A stretch of 64,000 nucleotides of DNA from the NCBI RefSeq assembly GCF_006716235.1, contig NZ_VFOR01000002.1:558001-622000 (forward strand). The letters run 5' to 3'. The position numbers and the translations under genes were made by a program. Below, piece by piece: positions 36,858-46,006 of the stretch. Source of the stretch: Propioniferax innocua (GTDB taxonomy: Bacteria; Actinomycetota; Actinomycetes; Propionibacteriales; Propionibacteriaceae). Position 1 is the stretch's first letter. Each line of letters opens with the position of its first letter. Under the pieces are notes generated by a model that was not told the DNA's origin, searched no databases, and saw only the letters and a list, made by a program, of their open reading frames with translations.

Positions 36858-37370
36858 TCAGAGACGCCCGGCGAAGTCGGGAGCCACGGTGTCGGCGGGG
36901 CCGTCGAGCCGCAGGTGCTGGGAACTTCCGAAAAGCTGGGCAACCACCGAGGAAGCGATCGACAATCCCGCAGAGACGGCCGTCACAGACCACCCGGCGT
37001 CCGCGGCGATGGCGATCGCGGCGAGCGCCGTCCCCACCACCACCGGCCACGAGAGCGCGTGCGCACTGACCGAGGTTCCCACAAGACCTCCGAGCTGGCC
37101 GGCCCACTCACCGCTCCACCGAGCACGCGCGAGGAGCCACACCCACCACTGCAGGCCGCAGACCCCGGCAAGCAGGATCTGCCCCACCAGCAGGATCAGC
37201 GGCCAGGTCTGTGCCTGCGAGGTCCAGGCCACGAATGTCCACGAGGTCACCACCGCTGCCGCGAGCGCGATCAGGGATGCCGCCAAACCAACACGGATGC
37301 GGCGAAGCTGTGGGCCGACCCGGGCCGCGAGATCGGCCTCGGGCACGATGCTCGTGGGCGGCACGGCCAT
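36858..37370 (-). CDS. Predicted membrane protein of unknown function
   Basis: A 170-residue hydrophobic protein with about four membrane helices: residues 28-50, 58-82 (Trp-rich LQWWVWLLARARW at its end), 98-124 and 126-148. I do not recognise the family. Its hydrophobic profile and position upstream of the MoaD-like gene on the same strand support a real gene. The overlapping opposite frames lack such structure. Start and function are uncertain. Confidence 0.65.
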   Translation of the reverse strand: MAVPPTSIVPEADLAARVGPQLRRIRVGLAASLIALAAAVVTSWTFVAWTSQAQTWPLILLVGQILLAGVCGLQWWVWLLARARWSGEWAGQLGGLVGTSVSAHALSWPVVVGTALAAIAIAADAGWSVTAVSAGLSIASSVVAQLFGSSQHLRLDGPADTVAPDFAGRL

Positions 37371-37439
37371 GACGATTCCTATGCGACGGGGAACGGATCA
37401 CTCGCCGCCACCGGGGTGGCAGCGCGCCTTCCAGCCTAC

Positions 37440-37445
37440 TAGCGT
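37440..37445 (+). promoter_or_regulatory. Candidate -10 element (TAGCGT) for leaderless mshD mRNA
   Basis: TAGCGT fits TANNNT and ends 7 nt before the ATG at 37453; there is no Shine-Dalgarno sequence. Confidence 0.42.
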
Positions 37446-37452
37446 GTTCGGC

Positions 37453-38424
37453 ATGCCCAGCGGATCGATTGATTCCTCCCACCCCACGCTCAGCTCGCTC
37501 TCCGTGCTCGACCGGGCCAAGGCCGATCAGGTCGTGGCTCTGTGCGAGCTCTGCGAGAACCACGATGGCGTCGCCCCCCTCAACGAGCAGGCCCTCCTCA
37601 CATTGAACGACGGGAAGATCCACGACGGCATCGCTCATGTGGTCGCCGAGATCGATGGTCAGATCGTGGCCTACGCGCTGCTCGATTCCGCCATCCCCGA
37701 CCCCCAGTTGGGTGCCTTGTCGGTGGCCCAGTTCATGGTGCATCCACAGCACCGTCGACGCGGGATCGCTTGGCAGATGGCCGGATCCCTCGGGTTCGAC
37801 GTGCGTCCGGAGGCCGACGCCGATCAGGCCGAACGTCACCGTGCCGGGCTGCTCATCTCGGCGTGGTCCTTCGGCAACCTCCCCTCCGCGCGTACCTGGG
37901 CCGAGAAATACGGGGCCGCCCCCGTGCGCCAGCTCCTGATCATGCGACGCCCGGCAGCGGAGGTGCCCGCGCCACGGTTCGACGCCGGGTTCACGGTGCG
38001 TCCATTCGTCGAGGCCGATATGGCACAGATGTTGGAGGTGAACGCGCTCGCCTTCGCACACCACCCCGAGCAGGGGCAGATGAGCGCCGATGACGTCCGG
38101 GCACGGATGTCGGAGGACTGGTTCGACCCCGAAGGATTCCTGGTGCTCGAACACCAGGAACGGGTGATCGGTTTCCACTGGACCAAGCAGCACTCGGCCC
38201 AGCGCGGTGAGGTGTACGTCATCGGCATCCACCCCGAGTGGAGCGGCCGCGGGCTCGGGCGCCACCTGCTCAATGCCGGCATGCAGCATCTCGCGCAGCG
38301 GGGTGTCGACGAGATCATCCTCTACGTGGAGGGCGATCTGGAACATGTCGTCCGCCTCTACCGCACCAGCGGCTTCGAGATCATCAACACCGATGTCCTC
38401 TACCGCACGACCAACCGGACCTGA
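37453..38424 (+). CDS. mshD: Mycothiol synthase (MshD)
   Basis: Last step of mycothiol synthesis: transfers acetyl from acetyl-CoA to cysteinyl-glucosaminyl-inositol. The 323 residues form tandem GNAT domains. The first has SVAQFMVHPQHRRRGIAWQM. The second, catalytic one has the MshD-typical NALAFAHHPEQG, then YVIGIHPEWSGRGLGRHLLNAGMQHLAQRG (acetyl-CoA loop) and VEGDLEHVVRLYRTSGF. A -10-like hexamer 7 nt upstream supports the ATG. With mycothione reductase at 47191 it shows that the organism uses mycothiol. Confidence 0.93.
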   Translation: MPSGSIDSSHPTLSSLSVLDRAKADQVVALCELCENHDGVAPLNEQALLTLNDGKIHDGIAHVVAEIDGQIVAYALLDSAIPDPQLGALSVAQFMVHPQHRRRGIAWQMAGSLGFDVRPEADADQAERHRAGLLISAWSFGNLPSARTWAEKYGAAPVRQLLIMRRPAAEVPAPRFDAGFTVRPFVEADMAQMLEVNALAFAHHPEQGQMSADDVRARMSEDWFDPEGFLVLEHQERVIGFHWTKQHSAQRGEVYVIGIHPEWSGRGLGRHLLNAGMQHLAQRGVDEIILYVEGDLEHVVRLYRTSGFEIINTDVLYRTTNRT

Positions 38425-38459
38425 CCACACCCCGAAGAGCGGCGCCGAAGTGATGGCTC

Positions 38460-38465
38460 TACCCT
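38460..38465 (+). promoter_or_regulatory. Candidate -10 element (TACCCT) deciding the mutT1 start
   Basis: TACCCT ends 7 nt before the ATG at 38473 but only 1 nt before an earlier in-frame ATG at 38467. If the mRNA is leaderless, 38473 is the real start. Confidence 0.42.
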
Positions 38466-38472
38466 GATGATC

Positions 38473-39369
38473 ATGGGATCGGTTCCTTCCTCTGACCGTT
38501 TGATAACCGCAGCGGGAGCCGTTGTGCTCCGACCCACCGACCGAGGGCCCGAGGTGCTGATCGTGCACCGTCCTCACCACGACGATTGGAGTTTGCCCAA
38601 GGGCAAGCTCGACAAGGATGAAACACCCGACCTCACCGCGGTCCGGGAGGTCGCCGAGGAGACCGGGGTGACCATCCGCCTCTCCCGCCCCCTCCCGGAC
38701 ATCCGCTACCAGGTCGAGGACCGCCCCAAGGTGGTGCACTGGTGGCTCGGTGTCTCCCTCGAGGACGGCACCGAGAAACGGGCAGCCGACGGCGAGGTGG
38801 ACGAGGTCCGCTGGGTGCGGCTGGAGAAGGCCCGGGAGCTGCTCACCTACGACGACGAGCGGGAACTCCTGGACCATGCGGTGTCCCTGACGCCCACCAC
38901 CCCACTCATCGTGGCGCGTCACGCCAAGGCGCTCCCTCGCAAAGAATGGGAAGGGGATGACGAGGCCCGCCCCCTGGATGGCCATGGCCTCGACCAGACC
39001 GAGAAACTCACCCCACGGCTGGTGGCGCGGGGGGTCGGCCGCGTGGTGAGTTCCCCGGCATGGCGCTGTGTGGCCACTGTCCTCGAGCTCGCGTCATCAC
39101 TCGGGCTCACCATCGAACGTCAGAGCGTCCTGTCCGAACCATACGGAGAAGCGAACCCGCAGAGCGTCCGTACCACCTGCGGTGAATGGCGACGTCAGGT
39201 CAGCCAGTCCGGCACGCCCACCGTCTTCTGCGGTCACCGCCCTGTGCTGCCTGACATGCTCGCCGGTTTCGGCATGGAGGACCACTTCTTCGAGCCCGCC
39301 GAGATGGCCATCGCTCACGTGGACGAGAATGGGGAGGTCTTGGACATCGAGCGCATCGAAGCGCCCTGA
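38473..39369 (+). CDS. NUDIX hydrolase fused to histidine phosphatase (MutT1-like)
   Basis: A 298-residue two-domain enzyme. Residues 10-140 are a Nudix domain with the box GKLDKDETPDLTAVREVAEETG. Residues 145-298 are a SixA-type phosphohistidine phosphatase domain (LIVARHAKAL, VSSPAWRCVATVLEL, FCGHRPVLPDML). The architecture equals mycobacterial MutT1 (Rv2985), which degrades 8-oxo-GTP and diadenosine polyphosphates. There it sits beside ppk; here it is 1 kb from the phosphate transport operon. ATG 38473 is preferred over 38467 because of the promoter spacing. Confidence 0.9.
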   Translation: MGSVPSSDRLITAAGAVVLRPTDRGPEVLIVHRPHHDDWSLPKGKLDKDETPDLTAVREVAEETGVTIRLSRPLPDIRYQVEDRPKVVHWWLGVSLEDGTEKRAADGEVDEVRWVRLEKARELLTYDDERELLDHAVSLTPTTPLIVARHAKALPRKEWEGDDEARPLDGHGLDQTEKLTPRLVARGVGRVVSSPAWRCVATVLELASSLGLTIERQSVLSEPYGEANPQSVRTTCGEWRRQVSQSGTPTVFCGHRPVLPDMLAGFGMEDHFFEPAEMAIAHVDENGEVLDIERIEAP

Positions 39370-39426
39370 CATCGTGGTTGAAGCCCTACGCCCTTGATCC
39401 CATGGGGCTGTCAGCGCTTCGCGCGA

Positions 39427-40320
39427 TCAGTTTTCGACACGCAGTTGCTCCATCACACGACGCGCATCCGGTTCACGTTCAGCACGAACATCGTTCGGGA
39501 TGGACGCGTAGTACAGGCTCGAGGTGAGCTCGGAGGTGCGCACGATCCAGACCATCAACAACTCCCCATCAGTGTTGAGGTTCTTGATGTCGAACGACAG
39601 TTCCGATTCCACATACCACCCATCATGGCCGTCGAGGCTCTTGGCTTCGGAGACGATGTCATTGCGTTCGACCCGGTTCTCACCATAGAAGGCCCCGACG
39701 ATGCAGGTCACCACGACCTCGGAGGCCTCCTCAGGAATCATGAACCCGTCACCGGCGCTGAGCTCGGCCACCATGATCGACGCCTGCCAGGACTGCCCCG
39801 GCGCATACGTCTCCTGCGTGGTGACCGACTGCACATAGGCGTCCTTGCCGAACGGAACACGATTGTCAGATCGGACGGGGCCCCATGGTGCATCGAGCCG
39901 CGGATAGGACAACGCTCCACCGTGCACCCGTCCATCGCGAGGATGAGCCCGCGGGGACTCGGGAGTCGTGTTACCTGTGGGGCAGATCGATTCCGACGGT
40001 GCCGCGCCCGGTCGGTTCCGGGGACCTTCACCGCCGATGGTGCGGAAGGCGAACGAGACCACGAGTACCAGGATCAGCACCGCCGCCCCGGCACCGATCC
40101 ACAGGGGCCAAGATGTGCCCCCGCCCCCGCCGGTGGAGGATCCGTCTCCGAATGCGGCCTGTGGACCAGCGTTTGGCGTGGGTGCCGGAGCTCCCGGTGG
40201 AGGGGGAGCTTCCGGAGTCGGCGACACTGACGCCGACCAAGCCTTTCCGTCCCAGTAGCGGAACATGTTCGGGGCGCCACTGGGGTCCGGGTACCAGCCG
40301 GGAGGAGGATTGCTCGTCAC
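39427..40320 (-). CDS. DUF2510 membrane protein of unknown function
   Basis: A 297-residue protein. Residues 5-32 are the DUF2510 motif (PPGWYPDPSG, RYWDGKAWS). A Pro/Gly-rich linker and one membrane helix follow (LWIGAGAAVLILVLVVSFAF, about 73-92), then a 200-residue extracytoplasmic domain that I cannot assign, with one conserved-looking pair of cysteines (SICPTG and VVTCIVG). DUF2510 often marks actinobacterial envelope proteins. It is 69 nt downstream of the second pstS-like gene and may be read with the pst operon. Confidence 0.78.
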   Translation of the reverse strand: MTSNPPPGWYPDPSGAPNMFRYWDGKAWSASVSPTPEAPPPPGAPAPTPNAGPQAAFGDGSSTGGGGGTSWPLWIGAGAAVLILVLVVSFAFRTIGGEGPRNRPGAAPSESICPTGNTTPESPRAHPRDGRVHGGALSYPRLDAPWGPVRSDNRVPFGKDAYVQSVTTQETYAPGQSWQASIMVAELSAGDGFMIPEEASEVVVTCIVGAFYGENRVERNDIVSEAKSLDGHDGWYVESELSFDIKNLNTDGELLMVWIVRTSELTSSLYYASIPNDVRAEREPDARRVMEQLRVEN

Positions 40321-40389
40321 ACGTCCACTTTAGGTGCTTCGATCAGGCCATGCGTCCCGGACGTTCCAGCCGTTCTGGTCGATCATGAC

Positions 40390-41493
40390 TCAGGGACGGA
40401 TCTGGCCGATGGACTCGCGCACCTCGGAGTTGAGCTCCTCCGGCAGAGGGACGTATCCGCGCGCCGCAAGCTCATCCCGCGTCTGCTGCTCAGCCATGAA
40501 TCCGAGGAAGTCCTTGAGGATCTCGGTCTGCTCTGGCCCGAGCCCGGCTGAACAGACCACCTCGTAGGTGACCTGGACCAGCGGGTAGGCCTCCGGGTCG
40601 TCGGGAACCGCATCGATCTCCAGACGCATGTCGGGGCCCTGGCCCGTGCGACGAGCCCCAGCCAGAGTCTTGGCGACCGAAGCGTCATCAAGCCGAACAA
40701 CCCCACGACCGGTCTCAATACCGGCGGTCGGAAGCTTGTGGTCATCGGCGTATGACGATTCCACGTAGGTGATCGCCCCGGGCGTCTCCTGGACCCGGGT
40801 GGCCACGCCGTCGCTCTTCGCAGCGCCCTCTCCCGAACCCTTCCAGTTCTTCGAGACCTTGTCGGACGCCCATTGATCGCTGGCCGCAGCATTCAGCCAG
40901 GTGGTGAAGTTCTCCGTGGTTCCCGAGGCGTCAGAGCGATGGATGACGGTGATCGGCTGCGACGGCAGGTTCACGCCGGGGTTCAGCGCAATGATCTGTG
41001 CATCGTCCCAACGAGAGATCTCGCCGGTGAAGATCTCGGCCACGACCTCCGGGGTCAGCACCAGATCTTCGACACCTTCGACATTGTGCGCCAATGCGAT
41101 GGGCCCCACCACCATCGGCAGGTGCCACGCCTCGTTTCCGTTGCACCGGCATCTGGCCCGCTCGATGGCCTCGGCATCCATCACAGTGTCGGTACCGGCG
41201 AAGTGTGTCAGGCCGTTCACGAAGTCCGTGACGCCGTCCCCGGACCCCTTGCCGTCGTATTCAACGGTGTTGGAGCCCCGGCAGGCCGCACCATAGGTGG
41301 CGATCGAACTGTCGATGACGCCCTGCTGGGCCGTCGATCCGGCCCCCATCAGATAACCGGGCGGGCACTCCCGCGGAGGTGTCTGCTCGACAGGAGAGGG
41401 AAGCGACGGGCCGGCGCACCCGGCCAGCATGACGCCGACGAATCCGGTCACCACACACGAGACCATGCGTCGTGACCGGATCGTCAATGCCAT
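40390..41493 (-). CDS. pstS: Second phosphate-binding lipoprotein PstS (PstS2)
   Basis: Periplasmic-type phosphate-binding lipoprotein of about 367 residues at the 3' end of the pst operon. The signal peptide ends in the lipobox VMLAGCAG. The mature protein has GAGSTAQQ, the phosphate-site strands YDGKGSGDGV and FAGTD, and HRSDASGTTENFTTWL shared with all PstS proteins. It is a diverged paralogue of the gene at 44654; both have IHRSD/VHRSD-SGTTENFT. ATG 41493 is chosen for the signal peptide; ATG 41466 is possible. It starts 46 nt after pstB. Confidence 0.9.
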   Translation of the reverse strand: MALTIRSRRMVSCVVTGFVGVMLAGCAGPSLPSPVEQTPPRECPPGYLMGAGSTAQQGVIDSSIATYGAACRGSNTVEYDGKGSGDGVTDFVNGLTHFAGTDTVMDAEAIERARCRCNGNEAWHLPMVVGPIALAHNVEGVEDLVLTPEVVAEIFTGEISRWDDAQIIALNPGVNLPSQPITVIHRSDASGTTENFTTWLNAAASDQWASDKVSKNWKGSGEGAAKSDGVATRVQETPGAITYVESSYADDHKLPTAGIETGRGVVRLDDASVAKTLAGARRTGQGPDMRLEIDAVPDDPEAYPLVQVTYEVVCSAGLGPEQTEILKDFLGFMAEQQTRDELAARGYVPLPEELNSEVRESIGQIRP

Positions 41494-41539
41494 GGTGGCA
41501 CCCCAAGGTGTGCCGGCACGTTGCTGCCGTGGCGCAGGA

Positions 41540-42319
41540 TCAGCCGAACTGACCCGTGATGTAACGCTCGGTGTCCTCATGTTCCGGGCTGGTGAAGATC
41601 TGCTCGGTCTCACCGACCTCGATCAGCTCACCGGGCTCCCCCACCGCCTTCAGGTTGAAGAAGGCCGTCTGGTCGGACACACGCTGCGCCTGCTGCATGT
41701 TGTGCGTCACGATGACGACGGTGAACTTCTCCTTCAGCTCGTGGATCAGATCCTCGATCGCGAGGGTCGAGATCGGGTCCAGCGCCGAACAGGGCTCATC
41801 CATCAGCAGAACATCAGGCTCCACCGCGATCGCACGGGCGATGCACAGACGCTGCTGCTGACCACCGGACAGACCCGAGCCGGGCTTGTCCAGACGGTCC
41901 TTGACCTCGTTCCACAGGTTCGCTCCGCTGAGTGCCTTCTCGACGATCTCATCCTGACGGCTCGCAGAGATGCGCTTGCTGTTGAGCTTCATGCCCGCAA
42001 GCACATTCTCCTTGATGCTCATCGTCGGGAACGGGTTGGGCCGCTGGAACACCATGCCCACCATGCGGCGCACGGCCACCGCGTCAACGCCCTTGCCGTA
42101 CAGGTTGGTGCCGTCGAGATTCACCTCACCGGTGCAGTAGGCACCGGGGATGACCTCGTGCATGCGGTTGAGCGTACGGAGCACGGTCGACTTGCCGCAG
42201 CCGGAGGAACCGATGAAGGCCGTCACCGCCCGCGCAGGAATTGCCATGCTGACGTTCTTCACAGCATGGAACTTGCCGTAGTAGATATCCAGATTCTTGA
42301 TATCGATGCGCTTGGACAT
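41540..42319 (-). CDS. pstB: Phosphate ABC transporter ATP-binding protein
   Basis: ATPase subunit that powers phosphate import through PstCA. The 259 residues contain the Walker [10 protein letters not shown], the PstB-typical [15 protein letters not shown], the ABC signature [14 protein letters not shown], Walker [16 protein letters not shown], and the switch histidine THNMQQA. AGGAG lies 10 nt before the ATG at 42319. It is 20 nt downstream of pstA. Confidence 0.97.
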   Translation of the reverse strand: MSKRIDIKNLDIYYGKFHAVKNVSMAIPARAVTAFIGSSGCGKSTVLRTLNRMHEVIPGAYCTGEVNLDGTNLYGKGVDAVAVRRMVGMVFQRPNPFPTMSIKENVLAGMKLNSKRISASRQDEIVEKALSGANLWNEVKDRLDKPGSGLSGGQQQRLCIARAIAVEPDVLLMDEPCSALDPISTLAIEDLIHELKEKFTVVIVTHNMQQAQRVSDQTAFFNLKAVGEPGELIEVGETEQIFTSPEHEDTERYITGQFG

Positions 42320-42339
42320 GTGTTTCTTACTCCTGCTGG

Positions 42340-43461
42340 TCAGCGACCGGTCTTGGGTGCGAACTTGTATGCCACGTACCGACCGATGGCGTTCAGGGCC
42401 ATGACGATGATGATGAGCGTCAGCGCTGAGGCGAACGCCCGCGCATAGTACGGCTCCTGGGGAATACCCGGAGTCACGTACTGGTAGTAGGCGAACACCG
42501 GCAGCGTGGTCATCTGCCCCTGCAAGGCATTGGTGTTCATGCCGGTGTAGAGACCAGCGGTCATGAGTAACGGGGCCGTCTCGCCGATCACTCGGGCGAT
42601 TGCAAGGATCACGCCGGTGACAATACCTGCCACGGAGGTGGGAAGTACAACTTTGACGATCGTCTTCCACTTCGGTACACCGAGAGCGTAGGAGGCCTCG
42701 CGCAGCTCGTTCGGCACCAGCCGAAGCATCTCCTCGGTCGAGCGCACCACGACGGGAATCATGAGCACGGCGAGCGCGACCGCTCCGGCGAGGCCGGACT
42801 TGTAACCGGCCCCGAAGATGAAGGAGAACAGCGTGTAGGCGAACAGACCCGCCACAATCGATGGAATACCTGTCATGACGTCCACGAAGAAACGCAGGAC
42901 GCTGGCCGTCTTGCGCAGCAGCGGAGTCTCATTGGAGTACTCGACGAGGAAGATCGAGCTGAAGATACCGATCGGGACGGCGATCAGCGTCGTGATCCCG
43001 GTGATGATCAATGTGCCCCAGATGGCGTGGACCGCACCACCACCTTCGCCGACGATCGCGAACATCGATGAGCTGAAGAACTCACCGTCGAAGCGCTGGA
43101 CGCCCTTGCTGGTGACGGTCCACAGCAGCGAGAGCAACGGGAGCAGCGCGAGGACGAATGCTCCGGTCACCACATAACGGGCCGTGCGGTCCGCAGCGCG
43201 ACGGGATCCCTCCACCACGTGGGAGAGCACCCGCATCACCACGAGGAACGTGACAAAGCCCAGCACGAGGGTCATCGCGATGCCGAATGAGCCGAACAGC
43301 GCGAGGACGCCGGCCACCACGACGATCGAGACCACCAATGTGGCGATGGGCGTGAAAGATGGCAGCTGACCGGAAACCAGCGCCTTGCGTGTCGCTTCGT
43401 CGCCGCTCTGACGCGATTCCGCACCGGTCTCGGGCGATTTCTCCGAATAACGAGTGGTCAT
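42340..43461 (-). CDS. pstA: Phosphate ABC transporter permease PstA
   Basis: Membrane subunit of the PstSCAB importer, 373 residues, with an extended N-terminus (two extra helices near residues 39-80) ahead of the usual six. The permease loop [33 protein letters not shown] and [16 protein letters not shown] mark the family. Its ATG shares one base with the pstC stop (TGATG), so translation is coupled. Confidence 0.95.
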   Translation of the reverse strand: MTTRYSEKSPETGAESRQSGDEATRKALVSGQLPSFTPIATLVVSIVVVAGVLALFGSFGIAMTLVLGFVTFLVVMRVLSHVVEGSRRAADRTARYVVTGAFVLALLPLLSLLWTVTSKGVQRFDGEFFSSSMFAIVGEGGGAVHAIWGTLIITGITTLIAVPIGIFSSIFLVEYSNETPLLRKTASVLRFFVDVMTGIPSIVAGLFAYTLFSFIFGAGYKSGLAGAVALAVLMIPVVVRSTEEMLRLVPNELREASYALGVPKWKTIVKVVLPTSVAGIVTGVILAIARVIGETAPLLMTAGLYTGMNTNALQGQMTTLPVFAYYQYVTPGIPQEPYYARAFASALTLIIIVMALNAIGRYVAYKFAPKTGR

Positions 43462-44432
43462 CAGTTGGCTCCTGAGAATTCTGCGCGGCTTGCGATGATG
43501 GCACGAGCGGCCATGTTGACGGCCAGTGTGATGACGAACAGCACCAGACCCGACGCGATGAGCTGGTTGATGCCGAGCCCGAATGCCTCGGGGAAGTTGA
43601 GGGCGATATTGGCTGCGATGGTGTTGGGGCCATTGGGCGTGAGCAGCTCGAAGCTGATCTGATCGGACGGGGAGAGCACCATGGCCACGGCCATCGTCTC
43701 ACCCAGGGCACGGCCGAGCCCCAGCATGGCGGCCGAGATGATGCCGGGCATCCCGAAGGGGAACACCGCCTGCTTGATCATCTCCCAACGGGTGGCACCC
43801 AACGCGAGCGATGCCTCCTCATGGAGCTTCGGTGTCTGCAGGAATACCTCACGGCAGAGCGCGGTGATGATGGGCAGCACCATGACCGCCAGCACGATCG
43901 CGGCGGTCAGCATCGTGCGACCCGTACCGGACACACCGCCGGCGAACGGCGGGAACCACCCGAACGCCTTGTTCAGCCAGCCGTAGACCGGCATGACGGC
44001 CGGCGCCAGAGCATTGATACCCCAGAGGCCGAAGACCACCGAAGGTACCGCCGCCAGCAGGTCGACGATGTAACCGAGCCCATTGGCGAGCTTGCGTGGG
44101 GCGTAGTGGGAGATGAACAACGCGATGCCGATCGCGACGGGGACCGCCATGAGCAACGCGAGGACAGCGGCCCAGACCGTACCGAACGCGAACGGGGCAA
44201 CCCACTGCCAGAACTCACCGTAGGGGAGGTCTGCCGGATCGCTGGTCAACGCGGGGGCCGCGAGAAGTACGAGGAAGAAGGCCACGGCGGCGAGGATCGC
44301 GAGGATGCTCAAGCCGGAAACCGTGGAGATGGTGCTGAAGACGAGCTCGCCCCCACGGCCGACGCTGGTCGGCTGGGATGCCTCGCCCTCCGGCGTGGCC
44401 TGTGGGTCTCGAGGCTCAACGGACGTACTCAT
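43461..44432 (-). CDS. pstC: Phosphate ABC transporter permease PstC
   Basis: Partner permease of PstA, 323 residues, six or more helices. Signature stretches are AAVPSVVFGLWGINALAPAV, EASLALGATRWEMIKQAVFPFGMPGIISA and GLGRALGETMAVAMVLS (EAA loop). The ATG at 44432 follows GAGG by 8 nt and removes a short unsupported extension up to 44483. It is separated from pstS by 221 nt holding a strong stem-loop. Confidence 0.95.
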   Translation of the reverse strand: MSTSVEPRDPQATPEGEASQPTSVGRGGELVFSTISTVSGLSILAILAAVAFFLVLLAAPALTSDPADLPYGEFWQWVAPFAFGTVWAAVLALLMAVPVAIGIALFISHYAPRKLANGLGYIVDLLAAVPSVVFGLWGINALAPAVMPVYGWLNKAFGWFPPFAGGVSGTGRTMLTAAIVLAVMVLPIITALCREVFLQTPKLHEEASLALGATRWEMIKQAVFPFGMPGIISAAMLGLGRALGETMAVAMVLSPSDQISFELLTPNGPNTIAANIALNFPEAFGLGINQLIASGLVLFVITLAVNMAARAIIASRAEFSGAN

Positions 44433-44592
44433 GTGTGCCGCCTCTCCGAGTAGCTGGATGGACCTGTCTGAACTCGCTGACAACGCTGGGAAGGAGGCGT
44501 ATTCGCAGGTACGAGGCCTCGATCACATGTGGGCCTTCATCAGCGAGTGGACGCCGACCCATGGGCATGGCCGACAAAGTGTCGGCAAGGGC

Positions 44593-44633
44593 GTGACGCC
44601 CAGCCCGACGACGCACGTCGGACTGGGCGTCAC
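44593..44633. terminator. Stem-loop between pstS and pstC, likely attenuator or RNA-end stabiliser
   Basis: Arms 44593-44609 and 44617-44633 pair over 17 bp with one mismatch around a 7-nt loop. It lies about 20 nt beyond the pstS stop, inside the operon. No T-run follows, so partial termination or protection of the pstS message is more likely than full stop. The remaining intergenic bases to pstC show nothing else. Confidence 0.7.
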
Positions 44634-44653
44634 ATCTGGTCACAGGGACCAGG

Positions 44654-45742
44654 TCACTTGATGGCCTCGATCGAGGCGTTGACCTGCTCAGCGAGCTTGG
44701 GCGACAGCGGGGCCGAACCGGCAGCCTCTTCGGCAGCCTTCTGGCCTTCCTCCGAAGCCATGTAGGAGAGGTAGGCCTTCACGAGCTCGGCCTGTGCGGG
44801 ATCCTGGTACTCGGCGCACGCGATGGCGTAGGAGACCAGGACGATCGGGTAGCCCTCACCCTTGCGGTTGAGCTCCATGGCGAGGTCGTGCTCTTCACGG
44901 CCTTCCTCGACCGGCGAGTTCTCGACGATCTGGGCGGCGGACTCAGGCGTGAGCTCGGAGAAGTTACCCTCCTCGCCGACCTTGGCCTGGGCCAGGTCGC
45001 CGGCCTGCGAAGCATCGGCGTAGCCGATGGTGCCGGTGCCGTTGGTGACGGCGGCCACGACACCGGAGGTGCCCTTGGCGCCTTCGCCACCCTCGGCGGC
45101 CCACTCACCGTCCGGCTCGTGCGGCCAGGCGTCGGGAGCGACCTCGCTGAGGTAGGAGGTGAAGTTCTCGGTGGTGCCCGAGTCGTCCGAACGGTGGACC
45201 GGGTGGATATCGGCATCGGGGAGCTCCGCGTCAGGGTTCAGCTCGGCGATGGCCGGGTCGTTCCACTTCTTGATCTTGCCGTCGAAGATCTTGGCGGTGA
45301 CTTCGGCGTTCAGGTTGAGATCGTCGACGCCCTCAACGTTGAAGATGATGGCGATCGGCGAGATGTACATCGGCATGTCGTAGGCGATGGAGCCCTCGGC
45401 GCAGCGACCGAACTCACCGGCCTTGTTCTCATCTTCCTTGAGCGCACGGTCGGAACCGGCGAAGTCGGCGCCGCCTCCCATGAAGGCCTCACGGCCCGCG
45501 CCGGAGCCCTCGGGCGCGTAGGAGACCTGAACGCCGGGGTTCTGGGTCATGAATTCGGCGACCCACTTCTCCTGGGCGGCCTGCATCGACGAGGCGCCGA
45601 TGCCGGTCAAGGTGCCGGACAGCTCCGAGCCGCCCTCGCCACCTTCGCCGCCGGTGGGCTGTTCGTTGTTGGCGCAGCCGGAGAGGACGAGGGCACCAGC
45701 AGCCGCAACGGCAGCCAGCTTGGCGAACTTGTGCATCTTCAC
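44654..45742 (-). CDS. pstS: Phosphate-binding lipoprotein PstS
   Basis: High-affinity phosphate-binding lipoprotein feeding PstCAB, about 362 residues. The signal peptide KFAKLAAVAAAGALVLSGC ends with the lipobox cysteine and is followed by a Gly/Glu-rich linker. Phosphate-site motifs: GIGASSMQAAQEKW, APEGSGAGREAF, FAGSDRAL and VHRSDDSGTTENFTSYL. The GTG at 45742 has AAGGAAAG 7 nt upstream; ATG 45736 is an alternative. It is first in the operon pstS-pstC-pstA-pstB-pstS2, with an 11-bp direct-repeat PHO box upstream. Confidence 0.95.
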   Translation of the reverse strand: MKMHKFAKLAAVAAAGALVLSGCANNEQPTGGEGGEGGSELSGTLTGIGASSMQAAQEKWVAEFMTQNPGVQVSYAPEGSGAGREAFMGGGADFAGSDRALKEDENKAGEFGRCAEGSIAYDMPMYISPIAIIFNVEGVDDLNLNAEVTAKIFDGKIKKWNDPAIAELNPDAELPDADIHPVHRSDDSGTTENFTSYLSEVAPDAWPHEPDGEWAAEGGEGAKGTSGVVAAVTNGTGTIGYADASQAGDLAQAKVGEEGNFSELTPESAAQIVENSPVEEGREEHDLAMELNRKGEGYPIVLVSYAIACAEYQDPAQAELVKAYLSYMASEEGQKAAEEAAGSAPLSPKLAEQVNASIEAIK

Positions 45743-45870
45743 GATGTTTCTTTCCTTCGTGTCGAGTATGGCTCCAGCGAACTGGAGGAGAGGCCGCGCT
45801 TCCGCGACTCCCGGGCATCTGACCCGTGCCACCGTCGAAAGTAAGAGTGCAGAGTGTCCTGTTCAGCACC

Positions 45871-45892
45871 TCCGGGTTAACAATGGGTTAAC
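45871..45892 (-). promoter_or_regulatory. PHO box upstream of pstS
   Basis: On the minus strand two consecutive 11-mers read GTTAACCCATT and GTTAACCCGGA, each one base from the GTTCACC consensus. A -10-like TACTTT lies downstream at 45838-45843, about 95 nt before the pstS start. This is a likely RegX3 operator. Confidence 0.72.
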
Positions 45893-46006
45893 TGAGGCGT
45901 CGATGTGCAAATCGTTACATTCTGAGACGCCACTCATACTGGCAATGATCCTCAGCACCCTTCTCAGGTGGCTTCGGGACACCCCACGAAGGCATGCACA
46001 CGAGGT

